From contig NZ_CAKZJO010000062.1 of assembly GCF_936943645.1 (NCBI RefSeq), forward strand, positions 1-57,690: DNA of 57,690 nt. Reading direction: 5' to 3'. The notes beneath the pieces are model-generated. The model was not told the origin of the DNA. It saw only the letters and a program-made list of their open reading frames with translations, and ran no database searches. The position numbers and the translations under genes are program-made. The stretch is from an uncultured Bradyrhizobium sp. Lineage in GTDB: Bacteria; Pseudomonadota; Alphaproteobacteria; Rhizobiales; Xanthobacteraceae. Position 1 is the stretch's first letter, and each line of letters starts with the position of its first letter. Below, piece by piece: positions 7,984-15,442 of the stretch.

Positions 7984-8705
7984 CACGACACCTGCTTCAC
8001 GGTCGCGGTGAACAGATAGCCACCATTGCGCACCGTCGTGATCAGGTTGGAGCCGGGGCTTGCGCCGTCGAGCTTCTTGCGCAGCCGCGAGATCAGCATG
8101 TCGACGGTGCGGTCGAACGGCTCGGCCGAGCGGCCGCGGGTCCAGTCGAGGATCTGATCGCGCGTCAGCACCCGGCGCGGGCGCTGCACGAAGCAGCCGA
8201 GCAGATCGAACTCGGCGCTGGTCAATTGCAGGGCCGCGATCTCGCCCTCGACGGCCTCGACGCTGCGCGAATCGAGATCGATGACGAAGCGGTCGAACGC
8301 GAAGCGCCGGACCAGCGGCTTGGCCGGCGCCCCGCTGGCGCGGCGCAGAATGGCGCGGACGCGCGCCAGCAGCTCGCGCGGCCCGAACGGCTTCGTCAGA
8401 TAATCGTCGGCGCCCATTTCGAGACCGACCACCCGATCGATCTCGTCGCTCTTGGCGGTGAGCATCAGGATCGGGAGAGAGTCGTCGGCGCGCAGGCGAC
8501 GGCAGATCGAAAGCCCGTCCTCGCCCGGCAACATCAAATCGAGGATGACGAGGTCGGGCCGCAGGCGCTGAAGCATCTGATCCATCGCCTTGCCGTCGGC
8601 GACGCAAGCGACCTCGAACCCCTCGCGCCGCATGAAGTCGGCGACGAGGCGGCTGATCTCGGGATCGTCCTCCACCATGAGAATCGTGGCTGCTTGCGCG
8701 TTCAT
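7983..8705 (-). CDS. OmpR-family response regulator
   Basis: 240 residues from the ATG at 8705; a start ten codons earlier is possible but lacks conserved sequence. The receiver domain has acidic residues D13/D14 (in VEDD), phospho-acceptor D56 (LVILDLMLPGEDG) and K105 (DYLTKPF). The C-terminal winged helix is of OmpR/PhoB type (LTSAEFDLLGCFVQ; TVDMLISRLRKKL). It is the first gene of the leftward two-component operon. Two GTTACA half-sites ten bases apart lie 51-66 bases upstream of its start and are candidate self-binding sites. Confidence 0.94.
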   Translation of the reverse strand: MNAQAATILMVEDDPEISRLVADFMRREGFEVACVADGKAMDQMLQRLRPDLVILDLMLPGEDGLSICRRLRADDSLPILMLTAKSDEIDRVVGLEMGADDYLTKPFGPRELLARVRAILRRASGAPAKPLVRRFAFDRFVIDLDSRSVEAVEGEIAALQLTSAEFDLLGCFVQRPRRVLTRDQILDWTRGRSAEPFDRTVDMLISRLRKKLDGASPGSNLITTVRNGGYLFTATVKQVS

Positions 8706-8755
8706 GCCCGCATTGTGGGCAACGGCTCGCGTCAAGCAAGAGCGCGAGCGCCCTT

Positions 8756-8771
8756 GTTACATAGTGTTACA
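8756..8771. promoter_or_regulatory. Direct repeat GTTACA-N4-GTTACA, candidate response-regulator box
   Basis: GTTACA occurs at 8756-8761 and 8766-8771, a ten-base tandem typical of OmpR-family dimer sites. Recalled from memory, the E. coli RstA box is TACATNTNGTTACA; the sequence TACATAGTGTTACA here departs from it at one defined position. The site sits between the leftward regulator/kinase operon and the rightward small secreted protein genes. Confidence 0.55.
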
Positions 8772-8888
8772 CGGGGCCGACAAAGCCATAACAATCGTTT
8801 CGTCCCGGCAATGCGGCGCGGACGCCGCAGCCCCAGTCTCCTCCGCATGGCTCCCGCTCACGGCAGCCCCCAGAAGGAGACGACGACC

Positions 8889-9110
8889 ATGACCAAGTTC
8901 TTCCTCACCTCCCTCGTCATCGGCACCCTGTCGGTTGCCGCGGCGGCCGACGCCAATGCCTGGACGCGGTCGGCGACAGCGAGCGGCCCGCGCGGCACCT
9001 CCAGCGTCACCGCGACCGGCGGCTGCGCCAACGGAAGCTGCTCGCGCAACGTCACCCGCACCGGCCCGGCCGGCAACACCTACACCCGCAGCGGCACGGT
9101 CACGCGCTGA
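8889..9110 (+). CDS. Small secreted Thr/Ser/Gly-rich protein
   Basis: 73 residues. Residues 1-23 form a signal peptide with an ANA-type cleavage site. The mature part of about 50 residues is rich in Thr, Ser, Gly and Arg, with repeated T-A-S/T-G-P motifs (SATASGPRGTSS, NVTRTGPAGNTYTRSGT) and one Cys pair (GGCANGSC). The start is the ATG at 8889, preceded by GGAG at 8875-8878. Function unknown. Its position opposite the two-component operon and next to the GTTACA repeat makes it a candidate target. Confidence 0.75.
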   Translation: MTKFFLTSLVIGTLSVAAAADANAWTRSATASGPRGTSSVTATGGCANGSCSRNVTRTGPAGNTYTRSGTVTR

Positions 9111-9117
9111 GCGGGCC

Positions 9118-9154
9118 GGACCGTCGCCGCGCCTGCCCCGGGCGGCGACGGTCC
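9118..9154 (+). terminator. Perfect 13-bp stem hairpin between two small genes
   Basis: GGACCGTCGCCGC at 9118-9130 pairs perfectly with GCGGCGACGGTCC at 9142-9154 across an 11-base loop. There is no U-run after it. It starts seven bases after the upstream stop and ends 29 bases before the next start, so it could be a terminator, a processing site, or a stabiliser separating expression of the two genes. Confidence 0.55.
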
Positions 9155-9183
9155 ATCGCTTCGGATCAGAAAGGAACAGAACC

Positions 9184-9495
9184 GTGCCATCGATTTTCCG
9201 CGTCCTGCCGCGAGCCGCGGCCGTCATCGCCCTCGTCGCCTCGACCTCCGCATTCGCCCAGAGCCAGCTGCAAACCCAGATCACGCCACAGATGCGCAGC
9301 GAAGCGCGAGCGGTCATGCAGGCGTGCCGCACCGATTATGAGAGCCTCTGCAGCAACGTCGCGCCGGGTGGCGGACGCATCATCGCCTGCCTGCAATCCC
9401 ATGCCGGCCAGCTCACCTCAACCTGCGCGCAGGCGCTGCCTCGGGCGCAGGCGCTCAGGGACGGCGCCGTCAGCGCCGGCGTCGCACCGAAATAG
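9184..9495 (+). CDS. Secreted cysteine-rich repeat protein (one repeat)
   Basis: 103 residues from a GTG at 9184, preceded by the purine-rich GAAAGGAAC. Residues 1-25 form a signal peptide (cleavage near AFAQ). The mature protein carries one cysteine-rich repeat with C48, C56, C69 and C81. The spacing C-x7-C-x12-C-x11-C is identical to each of the three repeats in the protein encoded at 28574-29422. This resembles the cysteine-rich repeat of eukaryotic GLG1/CFR-type proteins. Function unknown; periplasmic or secreted. The next gene starts nine bases after its stop, so an operon with the desaturase-like gene is likely. Confidence 0.8.
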   Translation: MPSIFRVLPRAAAVIALVASTSAFAQSQLQTQITPQMRSEARAVMQACRTDYESLCSNVAPGGGRIIACLQSHAGQLTSTCAQALPRAQALRDGAVSAGVAPK

Positions 9496-9504
9496 GAGGA
9501 CGCC

Positions 9505-10347
9505 GTGGCCTATGCTTCACTGCTGCTCGATCCAACGCTCCGACGCATCATTCTGGCAACCGCGATCGGCCTGATGCTGCTCGAATACGGCATCGGCCGG
9601 CTCGCACGTCACGACACCCACGACTGGCGCGAGAGCGTCGCGTCGTTCGGCGTCGCCTTCGGGCAGAACGTGCTGCGTGCGATCGAGGCGGGAATTCTCG
9701 CCGTGCCGTTCGCCTTCCTGTACGAACACCGGCTGTTCGACTTCGAACAGACCCGGCCGCTCGCACTCGTGGCATTATTCCTGGGCAGCGAATTTCTCTA
9801 CTACTGGCAGCATCGCGCCTCGCATCGGATTCGCTGGATGTGGGCGACGCATGCGGTGCATCACTCGACGACGCGGCTGAACCTGACCGCGGCGATACGG
9901 CTCGGCTGGACCGGAAACATTTCCGGCAATTTTCTCTTCTTCCTGCCGCTGGCCCTGATCGGCTTCCATCCCCTTGCCATCGTTGCGATACTCGGAATCA
10001 ACCTGCTCTACCAGTTCTTCATCCATAGCGGCCTCGCTCCACGGCTTGGCGTTCTCGAATGGGTGCTCAACACACCGAGCCATCATCGCGTGCATCATGC
10101 CTGCAACGAGCCGTGCCTGGACAAGAACTACGGCGGCATCCTGATCGTGTTCGACCGCCTGTTCGGCACCTTTGCCGAACAGCCCTCCGACCAGCCGCTC
10201 CGCTTCGGCCTGGTCGGCGGCACGCCGTCCTTCAATCCGATCCGCATCGCGCTCGGCGAATGGATCGCGATGCTGGGCGACGCATGGAGGGCGCGGGGCG
10301 CGGGCGCGAAGCTTCGCGCCCTGTTCGGCCCGCCGGGGGCCCGGTAA
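9505..10347 (+). CDS. Sterol desaturase / fatty acid hydroxylase family membrane enzyme
   Basis: 280 residues from a GTG with a strong AGGAGGA at 9494-9500. It is a di-iron membrane oxygenase with the histidine clusters WQHRASHR (H103, H107), HAVHHS (H116, H119, H120), H174 and HHRVHH (H193-H198), which match the HX3H, HX2HH and HX2HH pattern. Hydrophobic stretches at about 13-30, 62-75, 86-100 and 143-175 place the active site at the membrane. The substrate is probably a lipid (fatty acyl, sterol or hopanoid side chain) but is not determinable. Confidence 0.88.
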   Translation: MAYASLLLDPTLRRIILATAIGLMLLEYGIGRLARHDTHDWRESVASFGVAFGQNVLRAIEAGILAVPFAFLYEHRLFDFEQTRPLALVALFLGSEFLYYWQHRASHRIRWMWATHAVHHSTTRLNLTAAIRLGWTGNISGNFLFFLPLALIGFHPLAIVAILGINLLYQFFIHSGLAPRLGVLEWVLNTPSHHRVHHACNEPCLDKNYGGILIVFDRLFGTFAEQPSDQPLRFGLVGGTPSFNPIRIALGEWIAMLGDAWRARGAGAKLRALFGPPGAR

Positions 10348-10378
10348 CCGATTGCCTCCAAGCCGCCGGGGCGGACGT

Positions 10379-10401
10379 CGGCACGGTAATTTTACGTGCC
10401 G
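10379..10401 (+). terminator. Short hairpin downstream of the desaturase-like gene
   Basis: CGGCACG at 10379-10385 pairs with CGTGCCG at 10395-10401 around an A/T-rich loop. It lies 32 bases after the stop and lacks a clear U-run. Plausible end of the rightward operon. Confidence 0.35.
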
Positions 10402-10453
10402 GCCCTAACCGGTTGTTTACCGAGAGTTAGCCCGGCGCGCCTAGATTTCCGGC

Positions 10454-10786
10454 ATGGAGGGGAGAACGGCGATTCCGTCCCGGCGATGGCCAGCCTGGGC
10501 GAATGCGACTGCGCTACTGGTCGCAGGCTGGATCGCGCTCGCAATCCTCACCTTACAGGTTCGTCCGGGCGCGACAGTCGTCGCAGTTGCATTTCCGCCC
10601 TGGTGGAGCACGCAGCAGGTGTTTGAGGCTGCGGCATCGGCGCAAGCGGCGGTCGTCAGGGCCACCGCCCTCCCCACCCTTCTCGTCGTCCGCCCGGATG
10701 ACCATGACGGACTGACCCGCCTGCAAGACGCGGGCGCCTGGTTCGTGATGGACGCGCAAGCGGTTTCAGCATGTTTTGGCAGATAG
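10454..10786 (+). CDS. Hypothetical single-pass membrane protein
   Basis: 110 residues with one hydrophobic segment at about 17-36 (ATALLVAGWIALAILTL) after a basic N-terminus, then a mostly soluble Ala/Val-rich domain. I recognise no family. It ends 16 bases before the chemoreceptor ATG, so co-expression is likely. One could imagine a periplasmic accessory protein for the receptor, but nothing in the sequence shows this. Confidence 0.6.
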   Translation: MEGRTAIPSRRWPAWANATALLVAGWIALAILTLQVRPGATVVAVAFPPWWSTQQVFEAAASAQAAVVRATALPTLLVVRPDDHDGLTRLQDAGAWFVMDAQAVSACFGR

Positions 10787-10802
10787 CTCCGGGGATGACG
10801 AA

Positions 10803-12272
10803 ATGATTGTCGAGAACGACGGACTGGAATCGTTGCGTCAGACCACCAGCAAGGTACTTGCCGCAGTGCTCTGGCTGCACGTGCCGATCAGCGTGGTCAT
10901 CGGGCTCATGCTGGGCAAGGCTTGGCTCGTTCCCGCAATCTTCATGGCGATCTTCGCGCTCGCAGCGACCCTGTCCTGGCGGATGTCGGGCAACGGCCTC
11001 TCCACGCGCCTCGTATTCGCTGTCGCGCTGATGAGCGGCGTGTCGATGTTCACCTACCAGCTGGAAGGACATCCCTGGCAGATCGACATGCACATGTACT
11101 TCTTCGCGGCGCTGGCTTGCATCGTCGCCTATTGCGACTACCGGCCGATCGTCGCAGCGACGGTCGCGGTCGCGCTGCATCATATCGCGTTGAACTTTCT
11201 GCTGCCCGCGGCGATCTATCCCGGCGGCTCCGATTTCGGCCGCGTCGTGCTGCACGCCGTGATCCTGCTGATCGAAGCCGGCGTGCTGATCGCGCTCGCG
11301 CTCAAGCTCCAGGAGCTGTTCGAGACCACGGCCGTCAAGACGGCAGAGGCTCGGACGGCGATGGCCGCGGAAGCGCGGGCCAACAACGAGCGCCACGACG
11401 TCGAGCAGCGCGCCAAGGACGAACGTGAGGCCGCCAAGCAGCGGCTCGCCAGCAATTTCGAGCGCAGCATCGGCGGCATCGTGCAGGCCGTGGCGGTCGC
11501 CGCCGGCGAAGTGCAGCAATTGTCCTCGGCGATGAGCAACAACAGCGCCGATACCGCGCGCCAGACCGCCGCAGCAGCCTCGGCATCGAACCAGGCCTCC
11601 AGCAATGTCGAGACGGTTGCGGCTGCGACCGAAGAGCTCACCGCCTCGGTCAGCAGCATCACCCAGCAGGTCTCCCGCTCGGCTGAGATCGCGGCCAAAG
11701 CCGCGAGCGAAGCCCGCCGCACCAATGAGGTGGTCGAAGGCCTTGCCAGCGGCACGCAGAAGATCGGCGAAGTCGTGACGCTGATCCAGAGCATCGCGAG
11801 CCAGACCAATCTGCTGGCGCTGAATGCCACGATCGAGGCGGCTCGTGCCGGCGAGCACGGCAAGGGTTTTGCCGTCGTCGCGAGCGAGGTGAAGGCGCTG
11901 GCGAACCAGACCGCGAAAGCCACCGAGGAGATCTCGGCGCAGGTCCAGAGCATCCAGAGCGCAACCAGCGACGCCGTCAACGCGATCCAGGCGATCGGCG
12001 CGACCATCGCGGAGATTGATCAGATCTCCGGTCAGATCTCCTCCGCGGTCGATCAGCAGGGCCTTGCGACGCGCGAGATCGCGGGCAGCCTGCAGCAGGC
12101 CGCCACCGGCACGCGCGAGGTGAACAACAACATCGTCGGTGTCAGCAAGGCTTCCGAGCAGGCGGGCGTGGCCGCCTCGAAGATGCACCAGGCCGCCGCC
12201 GGACTGTCATCGCAGTCCGAGCGCCTCAAGGCGGAAGTGGACGGCTTCCTGGGCTCGCTGCGGACGGCGTGA
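10803..12272 (+). CDS. Methyl-accepting chemotaxis protein with six-helix membrane sensor
   Basis: 489 residues from the ATG at 10803; a TTG at 10776 would overlap the previous gene. Six hydrophobic helices occupy about residues 18-168 with almost no periplasmic domain. Histidines H26, H90, H97, H126, H127 and H151 fall in or beside these helices. The cytoplasmic coiled coil ends in the conserved signalling tip (NLLALNATIEAARAGEHGKG, then FAVVASEVKALANQT). It should feed CheA/CheW at the cell pole. The absence of a soluble ligand domain suggests sensing inside the membrane, for example redox, oxygen or a hydrophobic ligand. Confidence 0.92.
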   Translation: MIVENDGLESLRQTTSKVLAAVLWLHVPISVVIGLMLGKAWLVPAIFMAIFALAATLSWRMSGNGLSTRLVFAVALMSGVSMFTYQLEGHPWQIDMHMYFFAALACIVAYCDYRPIVAATVAVALHHIALNFLLPAAIYPGGSDFGRVVLHAVILLIEAGVLIALALKLQELFETTAVKTAEARTAMAAEARANNERHDVEQRAKDEREAAKQRLASNFERSIGGIVQAVAVAAGEVQQLSSAMSNNSADTARQTAAAASASNQASSNVETVAAATEELTASVSSITQQVSRSAEIAAKAASEARRTNEVVEGLASGTQKIGEVVTLIQSIASQTNLLALNATIEAARAGEHGKGFAVVASEVKALANQTAKATEEISAQVQSIQSATSDAVNAIQAIGATIAEIDQISGQISSAVDQQGLATREIAGSLQQAATGTREVNNNIVGVSKASEQAGVAASKMHQAAAGLSSQSERLKAEVDGFLGSLRTA

Positions 12273-12287
12273 TCGCCGCATAGACGC

Positions 12288-12400
12288 TGTCATCGCCCGG
12301 CTTGACCGGGCGATCCGATATTCTAGAGGCAGCGATAGGATGCGGAGAGGCCGCGGCGTACTATCATGCCCCGCCTTCGCGAGGCATGACAGCGGTGGGT
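12288..12400. repeat. Intergenic inverted-repeat element
   Basis: The hairpin CATCGCCCGG CTTGA CCGGGCGAT at about 12291-12314 and the hairpin CATGCCCCGCCTTCGCGAGGCATG at about 12365-12388 are flanked by TGTCAT and ATGACAG ends. It lies between the convergent chemoreceptor and phosphomannomutase genes. Confidence 0.7.
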
Positions 12401-12425
12401 GCGGCGGCCAGACGTTGAAGCCAGC

Positions 12426-13925
12426 TCAGATCTTCTGATTGTACTCGCCGACTTCGGGATGCGTGCCGAGCACGCTGTTCACCATCTCGAACATGTCGTG
12501 CATGCGCTGCTCGGAGACCGGGCTTTCGACCACGACGACGAGCTCGGGCTTGTTGGAGGAGGCGCGCACCAGGCCCCAGCTGCCGTCCTCGACCGTGACG
12601 CGCACGCCGTTGACGGTGACGAGATCGCGGATCGACTGGCCGCCGATCTTGGCGCCCTTGGCCTGCAGGCCCTCGAAGTGCTTCACCACCTTGTCGATGA
12701 CGCCGTACTTCACCTCGTCGGCGCAATGCGGCGACATGGTCGGCGATGACCAGGTCTTCGGCAGCGCGTCCTTCAGATCCGCCATCGACTTGCCCGGCGC
12801 GCGGTCGAGCATGTCGCAGATCGCGAGCGCCGAGACCAGGCCGTCATCATAGCCGCGTCCATAGGGCTTGTTGAAGAAGAAGTGGCCGGACTTCTCGAAG
12901 CCCGCGAGCGCGCCGGTCTCGTTGGTGCGGCGCTTCATGTAGGAATGGCCCGTCTTCCAATAGGCAGTCTTCGCGCCCTGCTTCTGCAACACGGGATCGG
13001 TGATGAACAGGCCGGTCGACTTCACGTCGACGATGAACTGCGCGTCCTTGTGGATCGCCGACATGTCGCGCGCCAGCATCACGCCGACCTTGTCGGCGAA
13101 GATCTCCTCGCCGGTGTTGTCGACGACGCCGCAGCGGTCACCGTCACCGTCGAAGCCGAGGCCGACATCGGCTTTGTGGTGCAGCACCGCATCGCGGATC
13201 GCGTGCAGCATCTCCATGTCTTCCGGATTCGGATTGTATTTCGGGAAGGTGTGGTCGAGCTCGGTGTCGAGCGGGATCACCTCGCAGCCGATCGCCTCCA
13301 GCACCTGCGGCGCGAATGCGCCGGCGGTGCCGTTGCCGCAGGCCGCGACCACCTTGAGCTTGCGCTTCAGCTTCGGACGATTGGTGAGATCGGCGATGTA
13401 GCGCGCCGGATAGTTCTCGTGGAACTGGTAGGAGCCGCCCGCCTTGTTCTTGAAATCGGCATTGAGCACGATTTCCTTCAGCCGCGTCATCTCGTCGGGG
13501 CCGAAGGTCAGCGGACGGTTGGCGCCCATCTTCACGCCGGTCCAGCCGTTGTCGTTGTGCGAGGCCGTGACCATCGCAACGGCGGGCACGTCGAGATCGA
13601 ACTGCGCGAAATAGGCCATCGGCGTCACCGCAAGCCCGATGTCGTGGACCTTGCAGCCCGCGGCCATCAGGCCGGAGATCAGCGCGTATTTGATCGAGGC
13701 CGAATAGCCGCGGAAATCGTGGCCGGTGACGATCTCCTGTTTGACACCAAGCTCGGCGATCAGCGCGCCCAGACCCATGCCGAGCGCCTGCACGCCCATC
13801 AGGTTGATTTCCTTCTGGAACAACCAGCGCGCGTCATATTCGCGAAAGCCCGTCGGTTTCACCATCGGCTCGGATTCGAAGGCGTAGGTGTTGGGCAGAA
13901 GGACGGATTTCGGCTTCGGGAACAT
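12426..13925 (-). CDS. Phosphomannomutase/phosphoglucomutase
   Basis: Interconverts hexose-6-phosphates and hexose-1-phosphates for polysaccharide and lipopolysaccharide precursors. It has 499 residues. The phosphoserine loop is VTASHNDNGWTG with S122 as the phospho-carrier. The metal loop is GFDGDGDRCG, the sugar-specificity loop lies in TGALAGFEKSGHFFF, and the C-terminal phosphate-binding segment is near the end. Start at 13925; an internal ATG at residue 21 (MVKPTGFREYD) is an alternative. With ugd and the acyltransferase at 18-20.6 kb it fits envelope polysaccharide synthesis, though it is not in an operon with them. Confidence 0.93.
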   Translation of the reverse strand: MFPKPKSVLLPNTYAFESEPMVKPTGFREYDARWLFQKEINLMGVQALGMGLGALIAELGVKQEIVTGHDFRGYSASIKYALISGLMAAGCKVHDIGLAVTPMAYFAQFDLDVPAVAMVTASHNDNGWTGVKMGANRPLTFGPDEMTRLKEIVLNADFKNKAGGSYQFHENYPARYIADLTNRPKLKRKLKVVAACGNGTAGAFAPQVLEAIGCEVIPLDTELDHTFPKYNPNPEDMEMLHAIRDAVLHHKADVGLGFDGDGDRCGVVDNTGEEIFADKVGVMLARDMSAIHKDAQFIVDVKSTGLFITDPVLQKQGAKTAYWKTGHSYMKRRTNETGALAGFEKSGHFFFNKPYGRGYDDGLVSALAICDMLDRAPGKSMADLKDALPKTWSSPTMSPHCADEVKYGVIDKVVKHFEGLQAKGAKIGGQSIRDLVTVNGVRVTVEDGSWGLVRASSNKPELVVVVESPVSEQRMHDMFEMVNSVLGTHPEVGEYNQKI

Positions 13926-14027
13926 TGAGACGATCTCGTGAAAAGGGCAGGAATTGAGGCAGCCTTAGCGAATGCCGGGCCGCGGCGGAAGGCGGGAATG
14001 CAGGCTTATGGCCGATAATTGCGGCAG

Positions 14028-14067
14028 TTTGGTAACGAAGAAACGTTACCGCGGGGGCGGTACCAAA
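14028..14067. other. Two mutually exclusive hairpins upstream of the phosphomannomutase gene
   Basis: GGTAACG (14031-14037) pairs with CGTTACC (14044-14050). The overlapping TTTGGTA (14028-14034) pairs with TACCAAA (14061-14067). Only one can form at a time. The element lies between the hepT stop and the phosphomannomutase start, on the same transcribed strand. It may be a terminator, an operator or a leader switch; function not shown. Confidence 0.4.
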
Positions 14068-14084
14068 TGTATGACCGGAATGAA

Positions 14085-14441
14085 CTAACTCTGTAGCCGT
14101 GCAATCTCCTCTTCGACGACCGCCTTGAGAGCTGGCAGAGCCTGGCGAACAGTTTCCCACACAAGACGAGCCGCAACATCTTCATAGTTGTGGCGATAGA
14201 CATTGCCCGCCGCCGCCATCTGCCGCCATGCGATCGCCGGATGTCTCGCTTTCAGCTCCTCTGGCAGGCGACGAGAGGCTTCTGAAATGATCTCCAGACA
14301 GCGCGTCACAGCATAGACCGCCCGCAAGTCCGCCGCGAATGCTTCGCGCTCCAAGGCTCCGGCGAACTCGATCGCCAAATTGATGTGATGCAGGATGTCC
14401 TGCAGGGTCCCGTCGACGCGGTCAGAAGGCATAAACGGCAT
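14085..14441 (-). CDS. hepT: HepT-like (DUF86) toxin of a MntA-HepT module
   Basis: 118 residues, all-helical HEPN-type protein. In characterised systems HepT is an RNase or RNA-targeting toxin whose RX4HXY motif carries the AMPylated Tyr. Here the motif region reads AAGNVYRHNYED: H84 and Y86 are kept, but the expected Arg five residues before His is Gly79, so the active-site motif is non-canonical. The start overlaps the end of mntA by 20 bases, the usual antitoxin-first arrangement. The start could also be the ATG three codons later. Confidence 0.88.
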   Translation of the reverse strand: MPFMPSDRVDGTLQDILHHINLAIEFAGALEREAFAADLRAVYAVTRCLEIISEASRRLPEELKARHPAIAWRQMAAAGNVYRHNYEDVAARLVWETVRQALPALKAVVEEEIARLQS

Positions 14442-14718
14442 CGGCCGTCGCGGCAGGGGCGACGTATGACTTCAGTGCATCGCGATTGACGACGTCAACC
14501 GGACGATCGAAGAGATTGGAAATGTATTCCTTGAGCTCGACGTAGTCGAAGACGGTAATCCGTGCGTCCGGATCGATCTCGACCATGATGTCGATATCGC
14601 TGCCGGAGTGATTTTCACCCCTCGCGACAGAGCCGAACAACGCTGCATGCAAAACGCCCCGCTCGCGAAGGGCGGGCTCGGACTGTCGCAGGATGGCAAT
14701 CGCGTCGGGGCTGTCCAT
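14422..14718 (-). CDS. mntA: MntA-like minimal nucleotidyltransferase antitoxin
   Basis: 98 residues. The nucleotidyltransferase signature GS-x10-DxD is intact: G29-S30, D41 and D43, with third carboxylate D75 in VDVVNRD. In characterised type VII modules MntA transfers AMP groups onto HepT's Tyr and so silences it. All three carboxylates are present, so it should be active. It overlaps hepT and is the first gene of the pair; the promoter must lie in 14719-14768, between it and the protease gene. Confidence 0.9.
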   Translation of the reverse strand: MDSPDAIAILRQSEPALRERGVLHAALFGSVARGENHSGSDIDIMVEIDPDARITVFDYVELKEYISNLFDRPVDVVNRDALKSYVAPAATADAVYAF

Positions 14719-14768
14719 GGACCGAATATAGCACCCAAGCCGGCCTTGAGGGAGGCCCTATCGGCTAC

Positions 14769-15284
14769 CTACTGCTCCAACACCATCTGGCCGTTGGAAT
14801 ATTCGAAGCGTTTCAGGCGGGACAGGAAGGAGAGGCCGAGCAGGTTCTCCGACAGGGCCTCGTCAGGCAGCACCATGGCATCGACGTCGCGCACGATGAG
14901 ACCGCCGACGTCGAGCATGGCGATGCGGGTGCGCGCGGCCTTGATGGTGCCGTTGGCGGTGGAGACGGTGGCGTTGTATTCGCTGCGTGACGGACGCAGC
15001 CCAAAGCGGGCCGCCGAGGTCTCATTCAGCGCAACCACGGAGGCACCGGTGTCGACCATGAAGCCGATGCGCTGGCCGTCGACCCGGCCCTCGGTCTGGA
15101 AATGGCCGCGGCCGTCGCGGGAGATGGCGAGACTGCGGCCCCCGGCCGGCGCGGTCGCGGCGACGGCGACCGTCGTGCGCGGTACCGAGGTTGCGGACGC
15201 CGAGCTCATCTTGTCCGCCATCTGCGCCATGAAAGTGCCGAGGCCGATCAGGACGGCCGCGATGATCATTATGTTACGCATCAC
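14769..15284 (-). CDS. Membrane-anchored retropepsin-like aspartic protease (TIGR02281 type)
   Basis: 171 residues. An N-terminal membrane anchor (about 5-21) and a Ser/Ala/Thr-rich linker are followed by a single pepsin-like half domain with the catalytic motif MVDTGASVVAL (D78). As in retroviral proteases it must dimerise to be active. The second conserved region (NLLGLSFLSRLKRFEY) fits the family. The active site faces the periplasm. Substrate unknown. Confidence 0.9.
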   Translation of the reverse strand: MMRNIMIIAAVLIGLGTFMAQMADKMSSASATSVPRTTVAVAATAPAGGRSLAISRDGRGHFQTEGRVDGQRIGFMVDTGASVVALNETSAARFGLRPSRSEYNATVSTANGTIKAARTRIAMLDVGGLIVRDVDAMVLPDEALSENLLGLSFLSRLKRFEYSNGQMVLEQ

Positions 15285-15407
15285 ACCACTTCCGAGCCGG
15301 AAAGCTCGATTTCACCACGCGACACGCCTGGCGGCGAGCGGGGCCACGCCGGCGCCCGTGTCATTTTGACGAAAAGGATGAGCGGACGGTTAATGCGACG
15401 GCTTGAA

Positions 15408-15431
15408 CCTCTCCCCGCCTGCGGGGCGAGG
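15408..15431. terminator. GC-rich hairpin at the hrpB end
   Basis: CCTCTCCCCGC at 15408-15418 pairs with GCGGGGCGAGG at 15421-15431 with one mismatch and a two-base loop. It lies just beyond the hrpB stop on the minus strand and could terminate hrpB. Similar CTCCCCGC hairpins occur as repeats in this window, so a repeat origin is equally possible. Confidence 0.45.
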
Positions 15432-15442
15432 GAGACGGCACC

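Noticed and set aside
6634..8739. One 701-codon minus-strand reading frame across the kinase and regulator region
   Set aside because: Only the part below 7983 has kinase motifs. The upstream part is the antisense-frame shadow of the response regulator, whose own frame carries all receiver and DNA-binding motifs.
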